DNA of 64,000 nucleotides, from assembly GCF_027853965.1 (NCBI RefSeq), contig NZ_JAQGLB010000015.1:1-64000 (forward strand). The letters are read 5' to 3'. The translations under genes were made by a program, and so were the position numbers. How positions within the stretch are numbered: position 1 is the first letter of the stretch; every line of letters starts with the position of its first letter. Below are positions 33,913 through 42,473 of the stretch, piece after piece. The DNA comes from Saccharopolyspora indica. GTDB lineage: Bacteria; Actinomycetota; Actinomycetes; Mycobacteriales; Pseudonocardiaceae. A model generated the notes under the pieces. It was not told the DNA's origin. It made no database searches and saw nothing but the letters and a program-made list of their open reading frames with translations.

Positions 33913-34583
33913 ACCGGTCCGAACCGGTAGCCGAACCCGCGCACGGTCTGCACGTACTCCGGGGTCGCCGGACTGGCCTCGATCTTCGCCCGCAGCCGCT
34001 GCACGCAGTTGTCGACCAGCCGGGAGTCACCGAGGTAGTCGTGCTCCCACACCTGCTCCAGCAGCTGTTGCCTGCTGAACACCTGGCCAGGGGCCTGGGA
34101 CAGGGTCAGCAGCAGGCGCAGCTCGGTCGGCGTCAGCGCCACCGGTTCGCCGTGCAACGACACCGTCAGCGAGGAGGTGTCGATGCGGAGGGCGCGGTGC
34201 ACCCGCACGCCGTCCGGGGTGCTGGTGCTGCGGCGCAGCACCGCGCGGATCCGCGCGTCGAGCACGGTGGGCTGCACCGGCTTGACGACGTAGTCGTCCG
34301 CACCCGCCTCCAAGCCGCTGACGACGTCGAAGTCGTCACCACGTGCCGTCAGCACGATCACCGGTACGTCACCGGCGGCCCGGATGCGACGGCACACCTC
34401 GAACCCGTCGACGACCGGCAACATCAGGTCGAGCACCACCAGGTCGGGCGCGGCCGAGCCGAACTCGCGCAGCCCGTCCTCGCCGGTGTCCGCGGTGCGG
34501 ACGTCGTGACCGTGCCTGGACAGCGCGAGCTGGAGCCCCCGCCGGACCAGGGGGTCGTCTTCGATCAGCAGAATCGACGCCAC
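33909..34583 (-). CDS. OmpR/PhoB-family response regulator
   Basis: A 224-residue regulator starting at GTG 34583. The receiver has IEDDPLVRRG, phospho-acceptor Asp in VVLDLMLPVVDG and Lys in YVVKPVQP, where Val and Gln replace the commoner KPF. The C-terminal winged helix has LTPTELRLLLTL and VDNCVQRLRAKIE. It opens the three-gene operon with the kinase and GerMN lipoprotein and lies 112 bp from the divergent SGNH lipoprotein gene, which it could directly control. Confidence 0.94.
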   Translation of the reverse strand: MASILLIEDDPLVRRGLQLALSRHGHDVRTADTGEDGLREFGSAAPDLVVLDLMLPVVDGFEVCRRIRAAGDVPVIVLTARGDDFDVVSGLEAGADDYVVKPVQPTVLDARIRAVLRRSTSTPDGVRVHRALRIDTSSLTVSLHGEPVALTPTELRLLLTLSQAPGQVFSRQQLLEQVWEHDYLGDSRLVDNCVQRLRAKIEASPATPEYVQTVRGFGYRFGPV

Positions 34584-34695
34584 CGGTCCATTATCGACAA
34601 TCCCGGCACCCACCGGCGGCTGCGGCGGGATCCTGCGACACGACCGCGACATGGCGGCGGAGGTGCTGGGACACGGCGACGGCATCGTCGGAGCC

Positions 34696-35439
34696 ATGAG
34701 CAAGACGCGAAACCTCGCCCTCGGCCTGACCGGGCTGTTCCTGCTGACCACCGCCTGCGCCACCACGACCGGAGCGCCTGCCGGTGCGGGCGACCGGGCA
34801 CTGCCCAAGGTGGTCCTCCTCGGCGACTCCGTCGCGGCGGGGGAGGCGTTGCCCCTGGCCGCGGCGTTCGAGGCCAGCGGCGTCGAGTTCCAGTCGCTGG
34901 CCTCCGACGGTGGCGGGAACGTCGTCGGACCGTTCGCCGAGGAGCAGTGGGAGGAGCTGCCCGGCAAGCTCCGTTCCGCCGCACCCGGCGTGGTCGTCTA
35001 CCAGATCACGTCCTACGACTGGGGCAGCCCGCAGGAGCAGCAGGCCGCCTACGACAGGCTGCTGACCACCGTGACCGGGATCGGCGCGAAGCTGGTCTTC
35101 GTCACGATGCCGCCGATCAAGCCCGACGACTTCTACGCGCCGCACGTGGCCGAACTGGAGCGCGCCCCCGAGGCCGCCCGAGCGGTCGCGGCGGGTTCGG
35201 CGGGCCGGGCCGGCGTGCTCGACGCCGGCGAGGTGTGGGGCAGCACCTACCAGCAGATCAAGGACGGCAAACCCGACCGCAGCGACGACGGCATCCACAC
35301 CTGCCCGCAGGGCGCGGCCCGCTTCAGCAACTGGCTGCTCGGCGAGCTGGCCGAGCAGTACCCGGGCTTCACCCCGGCGGACCCGCAGACCTGGGCCAAC
35401 ACCGGCTGGGCGGCGGACACCCGCTTCAAGGGCTGCTGA
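34696..35439 (+). CDS. exported SGNH-hydrolase-like lipoprotein
   Basis: A 247-residue protein starting at ATG 34696. The N terminus is a signal peptide ending LLTTAC, a weak lipobox because Thr occupies the usual Leu/Val position. Block I of the SGNH fold is LLGDSVAAGE with the nucleophile Ser, and block V is SDDGIHTCPQGA with the Asp-His pair. Such proteins often accompany OafA-type acyltransferases and carry or remove acetyl groups on surface glycans. The acyltransferase gene at 30835 lacks this domain, and the two flank a two-component operon. Confidence 0.85.
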   Translation: MSKTRNLALGLTGLFLLTTACATTTGAPAGAGDRALPKVVLLGDSVAAGEALPLAAAFEASGVEFQSLASDGGGNVVGPFAEEQWEELPGKLRSAAPGVVVYQITSYDWGSPQEQQAAYDRLLTTVTGIGAKLVFVTMPPIKPDDFYAPHVAELERAPEAARAVAAGSAGRAGVLDAGEVWGSTYQQIKDGKPDRSDDGIHTCPQGAARFSNWLLGELAEQYPGFTPADPQTWANTGWAADTRFKGC

Positions 35440-35443
35440 CCGC

Positions 35444-36865
35444 TCAGCCCCGCTGCGCGCTCCCCGTGCCGTGCGCGAACGAGCTGTGCTCGGCGCCGCG
35501 CACCGGTTCGGGCTGGTGCCGCAGCTCCGCGAGGGAGCGTTCGAGGTCTTCGACCAGGAGATCGGCGAGGTCGTGGGTGAAGCCGTTGCGGACCACGAAC
35601 CTCAGCACCGCCAGGTCGGTGCGGTTGGCCGGGAACGCGTAGGCCGGGACCAGCCAACCGCGTTCCCGCAGGTGAGCCGACACGTCGTAGACCGAGTAGC
35701 CGGTGACCTCCTCGCGCAGCGCGCAGGCGAACACCGGCAGCTGGTCTCCCCGGGTGAGCAGCCGGAACGGCCCGAGCCCCGCGATCCGGCCGGCCAGCGA
35801 GGTCGCCACGTCCCGGCAGTTCTGCTGGACCCGGCGGAAGCCGTCGAAGCCCAACCGCAGGAACGCGTAGTACTGCGCGACCACCTGCCCGCCCGGCCGG
35901 GAGAAGTTCAGCGCGAAGGTCGGCATGCTGCCGCCGAGGTAGTCGACGTCGAAGACGAGGTCCGGCGGCAGCATGGCCGCCTCCCGCCACACCACCCAGC
36001 CCACGCCCGGGTAGACCAGCCCGTACTTGTGCCCGGAGGTGTTGATCGAGGCGACCCGGGGCAGCCGGAAGTCCCAGTGCAGGTCCGGGTCGCAGAACGG
36101 GGCGATCATCGCGCCGGAGGCGCCGTCGACGTGCACCGGGACGTCCCAGCCGCGCTCGGCGGACAACTCCTCCAGCGCGGCGCAGATCTCGGCGACCGGT
36201 TCGTAGCTGCCGTCGAAGGTGGAGCCCAGCACCGCCACCACCCCGATGGTGTTCTCGTCGCAGCGGGCGACGGCTTCGGCGGCGTCGAGGTGGAAGCGCT
36301 CTCCGTCCATCGGCACCAGCCGCGCCTCGACGTCCCAGTAGTTCGCGAACTTCTCCCAGCAGACCTGGACGTTGGCGCCCATCACGACGTTCGGCCGGTC
36401 GGCCGGACGCCCGGCCGCGCGCCGGGCGTGCTGCCAGCGGCGCTTGAGCGCCAGCCCGGCCAGCATGCACGCCTCGCTGGAACCGGTGGTGGAGCAGCCG
36501 ATGGTGGCCTCGGGATCGGGGGCGTGCCAGAGCTCGGCGAGCATCCGCACGCAGCGCTGCTCCAGCGCGGCCGTGCGCGGGTACTCGTCCTTGTCGATCA
36601 TGTTCTTGTCGAAGCACTCCGCCATCAACCGGTCGGCCTGCGGTTCCATCCAGCTGGTGACGAAGGTGGCGAGGTTGAGCCGCGCGTTGCCGTCCAGCAT
36701 CAGCTCGTCGTGCACGATCTGGTAGGCCACGTCGGGATCGAGTTCCCGCTCGGGCAGCCGGTTGCGCGGCACGTGCGCCGGTTCGGCGACGAACACCGGG
36801 TTGATCGACAGCTGCTCGCGGCGGGAATCCCGGCTGCGTCGGTGCCCCCGGTTCCGTGCGGTCAT
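35444..36865 (-). CDS. gadB: glutamate decarboxylase (PLP-dependent)
   Basis: A 473-residue group II decarboxylase converting glutamate to GABA and CO2, a proton-consuming acid-resistance reaction. The PLP Lys is in NTSGHKYGLVYPGVGW; VHVDGASGAMIAPF provides the cofactor Asp; GCSTTGSSEA binds the phosphate. The length matches GadB (about 466) with a short Arg-rich N-terminal extension. No glutamate/GABA antiporter gene is adjacent. It is monocistronic and convergent with the SGNH gene, whose stop lies 4 bp away. Confidence 0.94.
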   Translation of the reverse strand: MTARNRGHRRSRDSRREQLSINPVFVAEPAHVPRNRLPERELDPDVAYQIVHDELMLDGNARLNLATFVTSWMEPQADRLMAECFDKNMIDKDEYPRTAALEQRCVRMLAELWHAPDPEATIGCSTTGSSEACMLAGLALKRRWQHARRAAGRPADRPNVVMGANVQVCWEKFANYWDVEARLVPMDGERFHLDAAEAVARCDENTIGVVAVLGSTFDGSYEPVAEICAALEELSAERGWDVPVHVDGASGAMIAPFCDPDLHWDFRLPRVASINTSGHKYGLVYPGVGWVVWREAAMLPPDLVFDVDYLGGSMPTFALNFSRPGGQVVAQYYAFLRLGFDGFRRVQQNCRDVATSLAGRIAGLGPFRLLTRGDQLPVFACALREEVTGYSVYDVSAHLRERGWLVPAYAFPANRTDLAVLRFVVRNGFTHDLADLLVEDLERSLAELRHQPEPVRGAEHSSFAHGTGSAQRG

Positions 36866-36954
36866 GAACCCCAACGCTAGGACAGCCGACCACCACCCGC
36901 AGGACGCGAACCACGACCGCGGCGGCGGCGTTGGAGACCGCACCGGGCCCGGGG

Positions 36955-37797
36955 TCAGCGGGTTCGCGGGGTGGCGAGGGCGAGGATGGTGCGGGCTTGT
37001 TCGAGCATCGCCACGTCGAGGAAGGTGCCGTCCGGGAGGGCGAGGGCGCCGACTCCTGCTGCCGTCGCTCCGTTCAGGCGGGCTACGACCTCGCGCGCTC
37101 GCCGCACCTCCTCGGTGGTCGGGAGGAAGGCCGTTCGGATCGGGTTCAGCTGTGCCGGGTGGATCGCGGTGCGGCCGCGGAAGCCGAGGGCGCGGCCGGT
37201 CCGGCACGATTCCGCCAGGCCGTCCAGGTCGCGCACGTTCGGGTAGGCCGACATGACCGGCGGCGGCAGGCGCGCGGCGCGGGCCGCGACGACCACTCGG
37301 CTGCGCGCCCACGAGAGGCCCGTCTCGTCGACCACGCGCAGATCCGAGCGCAGGTCCGCTTCGCCGAGCCCGATCGATGCCACCTGCGGCGCGGCCGTGG
37401 CGATGTCCATGGCGTGTTCGACGCCGAGCGCCGACTCGATGAGCAGGTGCAGTGCCCGCTGCGGCAGCGCGGCTGCGAGCTTCCGGACTTCCGCGGTCGC
37501 CTCGACCTTGGGGATCCGGGCGCCCACTGCGAGCGGCAGTCCGGCGAGCGCGGCGACGTCGGCTTCGTGCCACGGCGTGCTCGGGTGGTTGATGCGCACC
37601 TGCACCGGGCGGGCCGGGGACGCATCGGCGAGCAGCCGCACCGCGTTCGCGCGGGCTTCGTCCTTGCGCGCCGGGGCGACCGCGTCTTCGAGGTCCACGA
37701 GCACCACGTCGGCGTCCGACGTGAGCGCCTTGCGCACCCGGTCCGGCCGGTCGGCGGGCACGTACAGCAGCGTCAGCGGGGGAGGTGGTTGGCTCAT
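36955..37797 (-). CDS. HpcH/HpaI-family CoA ester lyase (CitE-like)
   Basis: A 280-residue TIM-barrel lyase. Key segments are LLYVPADRPDRVRKAL, DVVLVDLEDAVAP (metal/substrate acids), the PVQVRIN strand, LLIESALGV and GFRGRTAIHPAQL. These match citramalyl- or malyl-CoA lyases and CitE-like proteins. Its ATG overlaps the stop of the CaiB-type CoA-transferase gene by four bases, so a transferase plausibly makes a CoA ester that this lyase splits to acetyl-CoA plus a keto acid. The actual acid is not evident. Confidence 0.9.
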   Translation of the reverse strand: MSQPPPPLTLLYVPADRPDRVRKALTSDADVVLVDLEDAVAPARKDEARANAVRLLADASPARPVQVRINHPSTPWHEADVAALAGLPLAVGARIPKVEATAEVRKLAAALPQRALHLLIESALGVEHAMDIATAAPQVASIGLGEADLRSDLRVVDETGLSWARSRVVVAARAARLPPPVMSAYPNVRDLDGLAESCRTGRALGFRGRTAIHPAQLNPIRTAFLPTTEEVRRAREVVARLNGATAAGVGALALPDGTFLDVAMLEQARTILALATPRTR

Positions 37798-39002
37798 ACC
37801 GCTCCCTGCGCGCGCAGTTCGGCGATCCGGTCCGGGGTGAACCCGAGTTCGCCGAGCACCTCGTCGGTGTCGGCGCCGTGCGGGCGGCCGGTGAACCGGA
37901 TGACGCCGTCGTTGCCGGACAGCCTGAACAGCGGGCCCTGCACCAGCGTCGGCCCCAGCTCGGGGTCGGCGATCTCGTGGATCGTGCCCAGGGCGCGGAA
38001 CTGCGGGTCGGCCACGATGTCGGCGGCGTCGTAGATCGGTGCGATCGCGGCCTGCGCCTCCTCGAACGCGGCCACCACGTCCTCGCGCGTGCGCTGCGCG
38101 ATCCACGCGCCCACGGCTTCGTCGAGCTCGTCGGCGTGGCGGGCGCGGTCGGCGCCGCTGGCGAACCACGGCTGCTCGACGAGGTCGGGTCGGCCGACGA
38201 GCCGCACGACGCGCTCGGCGACCGATTGCGCCGAAGTGGAGACGGCGACCCAGTGGCCGTCGCTGGTGCGGTAGGTGTTGCGCGGCGCGTTGTTGGTCGA
38301 GCGGTTGCCCGTGCGGGGCTGGACGGTGCGCAGCTGGTCCCAGCGGGTGATCTGCGGGCCGAGCATCGCGAGGATCGGTTCGATGATCGCCACGTCCACG
38401 ACCTGGCCCCGTCCGCGCTGCTCGCGGGTGGACAGCGCCACCATGATCGCGAAAGCGGTGGCCAGCGAGGCGACGCCGTCGGCGAGGCCGAACGGCGGCA
38501 GCGTCGGCGGGCCGTCGGGTTCACCGGTCGTCGCGGCGAACCCGCTCATCGCCTCGGCGAGCGTGCCGAAGCCGGGCCGCGTCCGGTAGGGGCCGAACTG
38601 CCCGAACCCCGTGACGCGGGCGAGCACCAGCCCTGGATTCCGCGCGGAGAGCTCCTCGTAGCCGAGGCCCCACCGTTCGAGGGTGCCGGGCCGGAAGTTC
38701 TCGATCACCACGTCCGCCGTCGCGGCGAGCGCGAGGAACACCTCGCGGCCGCCCTCGTCGGCGAGGTCGGCGGTGACGGTGCGCTTGTTCCGGCCGAGCG
38801 TCTTCCACCAGAGGTTGACGTCGTCCTTCGCGACGCCGTGCGTGCGCGACGGATCGGGCTTGGCCGGGTGCTCGACCTTGATCACCTCGGCGCCCATGTC
38901 GCCGAGGTGCATGGCCGCCATCGGCCCGGCGAAGAGCGTGGCGGCGTCGACGACGCGCAGGCCGGCGAGGGCGCCCGCCGAAGGATCCCGGGACACGGTC
39001 AT
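37794..39002 (-). CDS. CaiB/BaiF-family CoA transferase
   Basis: A 402-residue family III CoA transferase. The N terminus GLRVVDAATLFAGPMAA with GAEVIKVEHP, the NKRTVTADL strand and the catalytic Asp in FGLADGVASL are the family hallmarks. It should move CoA from a donor such as succinyl-CoA onto a dicarboxylic or hydroxy acid. The gene starts a two-gene operon with the CoA ester lyase. A tandemly duplicated ribosome-binding segment lies directly before its start. Confidence 0.92.
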   Translation of the reverse strand: MTVSRDPSAGALAGLRVVDAATLFAGPMAAMHLGDMGAEVIKVEHPAKPDPSRTHGVAKDDVNLWWKTLGRNKRTVTADLADEGGREVFLALAATADVVIENFRPGTLERWGLGYEELSARNPGLVLARVTGFGQFGPYRTRPGFGTLAEAMSGFAATTGEPDGPPTLPPFGLADGVASLATAFAIMVALSTREQRGRGQVVDVAIIEPILAMLGPQITRWDQLRTVQPRTGNRSTNNAPRNTYRTSDGHWVAVSTSAQSVAERVVRLVGRPDLVEQPWFASGADRARHADELDEAVGAWIAQRTREDVVAAFEEAQAAIAPIYDAADIVADPQFRALGTIHEIADPELGPTLVQGPLFRLSGNDGVIRFTGRPHGADTDEVLGELGFTPDRIAELRAQGAV

Positions 39003-39007
39003 CGGCA

Positions 39008-39035
39008 GTCCCGCCTCTCCCTGTCCCGCCTCTCC
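39008..39035. repeat. tandem duplication carrying a Shine-Dalgarno
   Basis: GTCCCGCCTCTCC occurs at 39008-39020 and again at 39023-39035, a 15-bp period. On the minus strand each copy gives GGAGAGG, just upstream of the CoA-transferase ATG at 39002; only the nearer copy is well spaced. The 39036-39156 leader further holds four TTGCGT/TTGCGC hexamers. Confidence 0.6.
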
Positions 39036-39156
39036 GAGATTTTCAGTGGTGGTTGCGTTTGGGAGTGATCTTGCGTTGTGGGGGTTTCTTGTGGCTGGGT
39101 TGCGTCACGGTCCCCTGAGGTGCGGTTGCGCAGGACTCCGGTTGACGCAGGGGGTT

Positions 39157-41133
39157 TCATCGTACCTCCTCTACAGTGGACACATCCCAGGCGCAGCGGA
39201 AGCTGACCGTCGCGCTGCGCGCCAGTCCCAGCCCGGGGAGCAGCAGCTTCACGCTGAAGTCCGGGTCTTGGCGGCCGCCCTCCAGGTACCAGTCGGCGCC
39301 CTCGGCGCGGTGGTCGCAGCCGCCCTTGAGCATGACGAACCGCGTCCGGCCGTCGGAGTGCTCGCTCTCGGTCCAGTTCCACACGGCCGGTTCGCCGCGC
39401 CGCAACCGGCCCGACTCGCCGGCGAGCTGCCACTCGTCCTCGGTGGGCAGCCTGCCGCCGCGCCAGGCGCAGTAGGCGCGGGCGTCGTCGAGATCGACGA
39501 AGCTCACCGGAGCGTCCGGTGTGGACGGACGGCCGTCCGTCCAGTGCGCGAGGAACCGGTGCGGCTCGGCGGGCCGGTAGCCCGTCGCTTCGAGGAACTC
39601 GGCGAACTGCGCGTTCGTCACCTCGCTCGCGGCGACCGCGACGGGCGCGGCGAGTTCGCCGTCCCGTTGCAGCGTCCGCGCATCGTGCAGCCTGGGCGGC
39701 AGGGGCTTCCACTCGTCGACGTAGGGTGCGCCCTGGTACATGCCCGTCTCACGCGCGCGGTAGCGCACGGTCAGCACGTACCGCCCGGCGGGCACGACGA
39801 CGGCGTCCGGTTCGGCCGCACCGGTGCTCGGGCCCGGCGTGCGGCGAATCGCCAGGCGGTGCGGGAAGCGCGCATCCGAGTCGTGGCGCATGCCGCGCAG
39901 CACTTCGAGCAGTTCGGGCAGCCACACCGGCTCCGCGGCGCCCGGTGCGATGTGCAGCAGCGCGCCGATGCCTCGACCCGGCACGACGCCGTCACCGAAG
40001 AGGTCGACCAGCCTGCCGCCGGAATCGGGGATCACGGCGCCCGCGTAGTCCTGCTCGCCGCGGTTGACCACCGTCCACAGCGTCAGGCCGTCCAGTTCCC
40101 AGCGCGACGCGTACACCCCGGCGGCCTCGGCCTGGCCGGTGAGCTCCGCCAGCGGCGTCCACTCGCCGGTGAGCAGCAGGTCGCCGACCGCGCGCTGGAC
40201 GGTGACCATGCGGCGCACGGTCGCCGCGTCCCGGCGCGACCAGCCCACCCAGACGCCGAACACCACCTCCCACACCATGACCCCGACGCCGTTGAGCCAC
40301 GCCGAGTGCAGCTCCTCGGTGTGGTCGCGGTGCCAGCGGCGAACGTGGTGCTGCATGTGCCGCCGCTCGTACCAGCGGGCGCGCAGCACCCCGGGCACGG
40401 GCGAATCCGCGAAGAACTGCGCCCACGAGCACGAGTGGTCCTCGATGCGCTCGACGGGCAGCTTGGACTCGCCTTCCAGCACGATCCCGGGCCGGGCCCG
40501 TTCGAGGCGCGCGACGAACTCCGGTTCCGCCTTCTTGAGGGTGTCGAGGAAGACGCCGTCGACGTCGAAGTCCGCGACCAGCGCGGCGAGCTCGGTCAGG
40601 TCGTCCGCGCCCCGCCGGGTGCCGACGTCCCACGGGTTGTAGTCGACGAACACCCGCAGCCCCGCGTCGTGCAGGGCCTCGACGAGCCGGGACAGGCCCG
40701 GCACGTCGCGGTAGAAGTCCCACTGGTTGCGGTCGTCGAGCCCGATGACGGGGTAGGCGTGCCACAGCACGACCGCGTCCAAGCCGCCGAAGCGCTCGCG
40801 CGCGTCGGCGATGAAGCGGTCGGGCGTGAACCGCTTCTCCTCGAAGGAGTAGAGCAGCTCGTCCCACAGCCACACCTGGGCGACGCTGTAGCAGCGCATC
40901 GCCCAGGCCGCGGCGGGCCGGTCGTAGGCAGCGCCGGTGTAGTCGTGGCGGCTGCGGGCGTCCTCGCGCCACTCGTGCAGGATCCGCCGCCACGCGGGCC
41001 GGTCGGCGGGATCGGACGGCCCGGCGAAGATCTTCGCCTCGTCGAGCACGGCGGCATCCGGCGTTCCGGTCACCGGCACTTCGGTCTGCCGGTCGATCGG
41101 GCGGGGGACGAGCGGGTCGAACGCGTAGTTCAT
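39157..41133 (-). CDS. glycosidase-like protein fused to FGE-sulfatase (SUMF1) domain
   Basis: A 658-residue cytoplasmic protein, ATG overlapping the upstream stop (ATGA at 41130-41133). Residues about 50-400 look like a TIM-barrel glycoside hydrolase related to alpha-galactosidase-type barrels, with LRVFVDYNPWDVG, the candidate nucleophile in DVDGVFLDTLKKA and a second acid in GIVLEGES. Residues about 490-650 are a formylglycine-generating/sulfatase-modifying fold domain: ASEVTNAQFAEFLEATGY, CAWRGGRLPTEDEWQLAG and the ending VSFRCAWDV. The fold domain probably binds substrate, since no sulfatase gene is nearby. It is the last gene of a LacI-controlled ABC sugar operon. No close named family is known to me. 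Confidence 0.8.
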   Translation of the reverse strand: MNYAFDPLVPRPIDRQTEVPVTGTPDAAVLDEAKIFAGPSDPADRPAWRRILHEWREDARSRHDYTGAAYDRPAAAWAMRCYSVAQVWLWDELLYSFEEKRFTPDRFIADARERFGGLDAVVLWHAYPVIGLDDRNQWDFYRDVPGLSRLVEALHDAGLRVFVDYNPWDVGTRRGADDLTELAALVADFDVDGVFLDTLKKAEPEFVARLERARPGIVLEGESKLPVERIEDHSCSWAQFFADSPVPGVLRARWYERRHMQHHVRRWHRDHTEELHSAWLNGVGVMVWEVVFGVWVGWSRRDAATVRRMVTVQRAVGDLLLTGEWTPLAELTGQAEAAGVYASRWELDGLTLWTVVNRGEQDYAGAVIPDSGGRLVDLFGDGVVPGRGIGALLHIAPGAAEPVWLPELLEVLRGMRHDSDARFPHRLAIRRTPGPSTGAAEPDAVVVPAGRYVLTVRYRARETGMYQGAPYVDEWKPLPPRLHDARTLQRDGELAAPVAVAASEVTNAQFAEFLEATGYRPAEPHRFLAHWTDGRPSTPDAPVSFVDLDDARAYCAWRGGRLPTEDEWQLAGESGRLRRGEPAVWNWTESEHSDGRTRFVMLKGGCDHRAEGADWYLEGGRQDPDFSVKLLLPGLGLARSATVSFRCAWDVSTVEEVR

Positions 41134-42473
41134 CGTGCCTCTCCTCCGGTCGAGAGCGCGGCGGTGCGTTCGGCGAGGTCGGCGATGCGCTGTTCGCCGC
41201 CGGGCAGCGAGGTCGCGATGCGCCCGTCGAGCGGTGCGGTCCACTGCTCGCCGATGCCGTCCACGCCGCGCAGGGCGCCGACGACTCCGCCGACCGTCGC
41301 CGCAGCGGAGTCGGTGTCCCAGCCCGCCAGCACCGCGAGCGACACGCTCGGCCCGAACTCGCCCCGTCCCTTGGCCAGCGCGTAGGCGATGACCGCTGCG
41401 TTGTTGAGCACGTGGACCCAGTGCAGGTGCCCGTACTCCGCGTGCAGGCGGTCGAGCCCGGTGCGCACGTCGGACTCGGCCGCCGCCGCGCGGCCGGACC
41501 GGATCGCGCGGGCGAGGCGGCTGCCCGGCGGGACGACCGCCTCGGCCGCGTCCAGGACGTCCTCCGCGGAGCCGCACACCATCGCCGCGGACGCGAGGCC
41601 CGCCGCCCACATCGCTCCGTAGACGCCGTTGCGCGTGTGGCTCAGCCGCGCGTCGGTCCAGGCCAGCCGAGCGGCGGCTCGCACATCGCCCGGCGACACC
41701 CAGCCGAAGACGTCGGTCCGGATCAGCGCGCCGATCCACTCTCGGAAGGGGTTGTGGTGCGTGGCCGTCCGCGGAACGGGCCGGGCGTCGAGGATGTTGC
41801 GGTAGGCGGCGCGTTCCGCGGTGAACACCCGTCCGGCGGGGAGGTTGTCCAGCCACAGCTGCGCGACGTCGTCGGTGGTGAACGCGCGGTCGTGCCGTTC
41901 GAGCAGGGCGAGCGCCAGCATCGGGTAGTTGAGGTCGTCGTCCTCCGGCATCCCGGCGATGTTCTCCTCCAGCGAGGTGCCCGCGGAGCGCCGGTTCCAC
42001 GGCCAGCGCGCCGCGACGTCGCGGGGGAGGCCGACCGCGGTGAAGTACCGGTCCAGCGGCCAGCGCCCGGTCGCGCGCAGGATCTCCTCGATGCCCTGCC
42101 GCGGGATCTTCTCGACCGGTTTGCCGAGCAGGCAGCCCGCCGCGCGGCCGGTCCACGCCCCGAGCACCCGTTCCCGCGTCGGGAGCGGCAGATCCGGTGC
42201 GGGCGGGAGCAGCGCGGCGATCGCCTCCCAGTCGTCGGGCTCCTCCGGCGCCGGTGCGGCGGCGATCGCGTCGAGCTCGTCGAGCAACGTGCGCGCCAGC
42301 GAACGCATCGCCGGCGTGGCCGGGTCGGGGCTGGCGCCGCTCACCGCCGGAACCGGGTCACCACCGGCGGCCACCCACCGGTCGCGGATCCCGGTGACGT
42401 CCTTGCCCTCCGCCGCGGACTGCACCAGCTCGTGGGCGAGCAGGTCCTCCGGCTGCGCCCAGGTGAGCCTCAT
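41130..42473 (-). CDS. ADP-ribosylglycohydrolase-family protein 2
   Basis: A 447-residue protein. After an N-terminal helical extension of about 110 residues comes the ARH fold: GAWTGRAAGCLLGKPVEK, the acidic metal motif MPEDDDLNYPMLAL and the second motif LAGWDTDSAAATVGGVVGA. These fit dinuclear-magnesium glycohydrolases. Family members in sugar operons are thought to cut N- or O-glycosidic bonds of imported glycosides rather than ADP-ribosylated proteins. The start overlaps the stop of the preceding ARH gene, so the two paralogues are made together. Confidence 0.88.
   Translation of the reverse strand: MRLTWAQPEDLLAHELVQSAAEGKDVTGIRDRWVAAGGDPVPAVSGASPDPATPAMRSLARTLLDELDAIAAAPAPEEPDDWEAIAALLPPAPDLPLPTRERVLGAWTGRAAGCLLGKPVEKIPRQGIEEILRATGRWPLDRYFTAVGLPRDVAARWPWNRRSAGTSLEENIAGMPEDDDLNYPMLALALLERHDRAFTTDDVAQLWLDNLPAGRVFTAERAAYRNILDARPVPRTATHHNPFREWIGALIRTDVFGWVSPGDVRAAARLAWTDARLSHTRNGVYGAMWAAGLASAAMVCGSAEDVLDAAEAVVPPGSRLARAIRSGRAAAAESDVRTGLDRLHAEYGHLHWVHVLNNAAVIAYALAKGRGEFGPSVSLAVLAGWDTDSAAATVGGVVGALRGVDGIGEQWTAPLDGRIATSLPGGEQRIADLAERTAALSTGGEAR

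Noticed and set aside
39157-41133. True formylglycine-generating enzyme for a sulfatase
   Set aside because: The domain is fused to a glycosidase-like barrel and no sulfatase with a CxPxR motif is nearby, so a binding or accessory role is more likely.
41134-42156. Upstream extension of the glycosidase-FGE gene
   Set aside because: The extension is an out-of-frame reading of the ARH gene; ATG 41133 with the ATGA overlap is the natural start.
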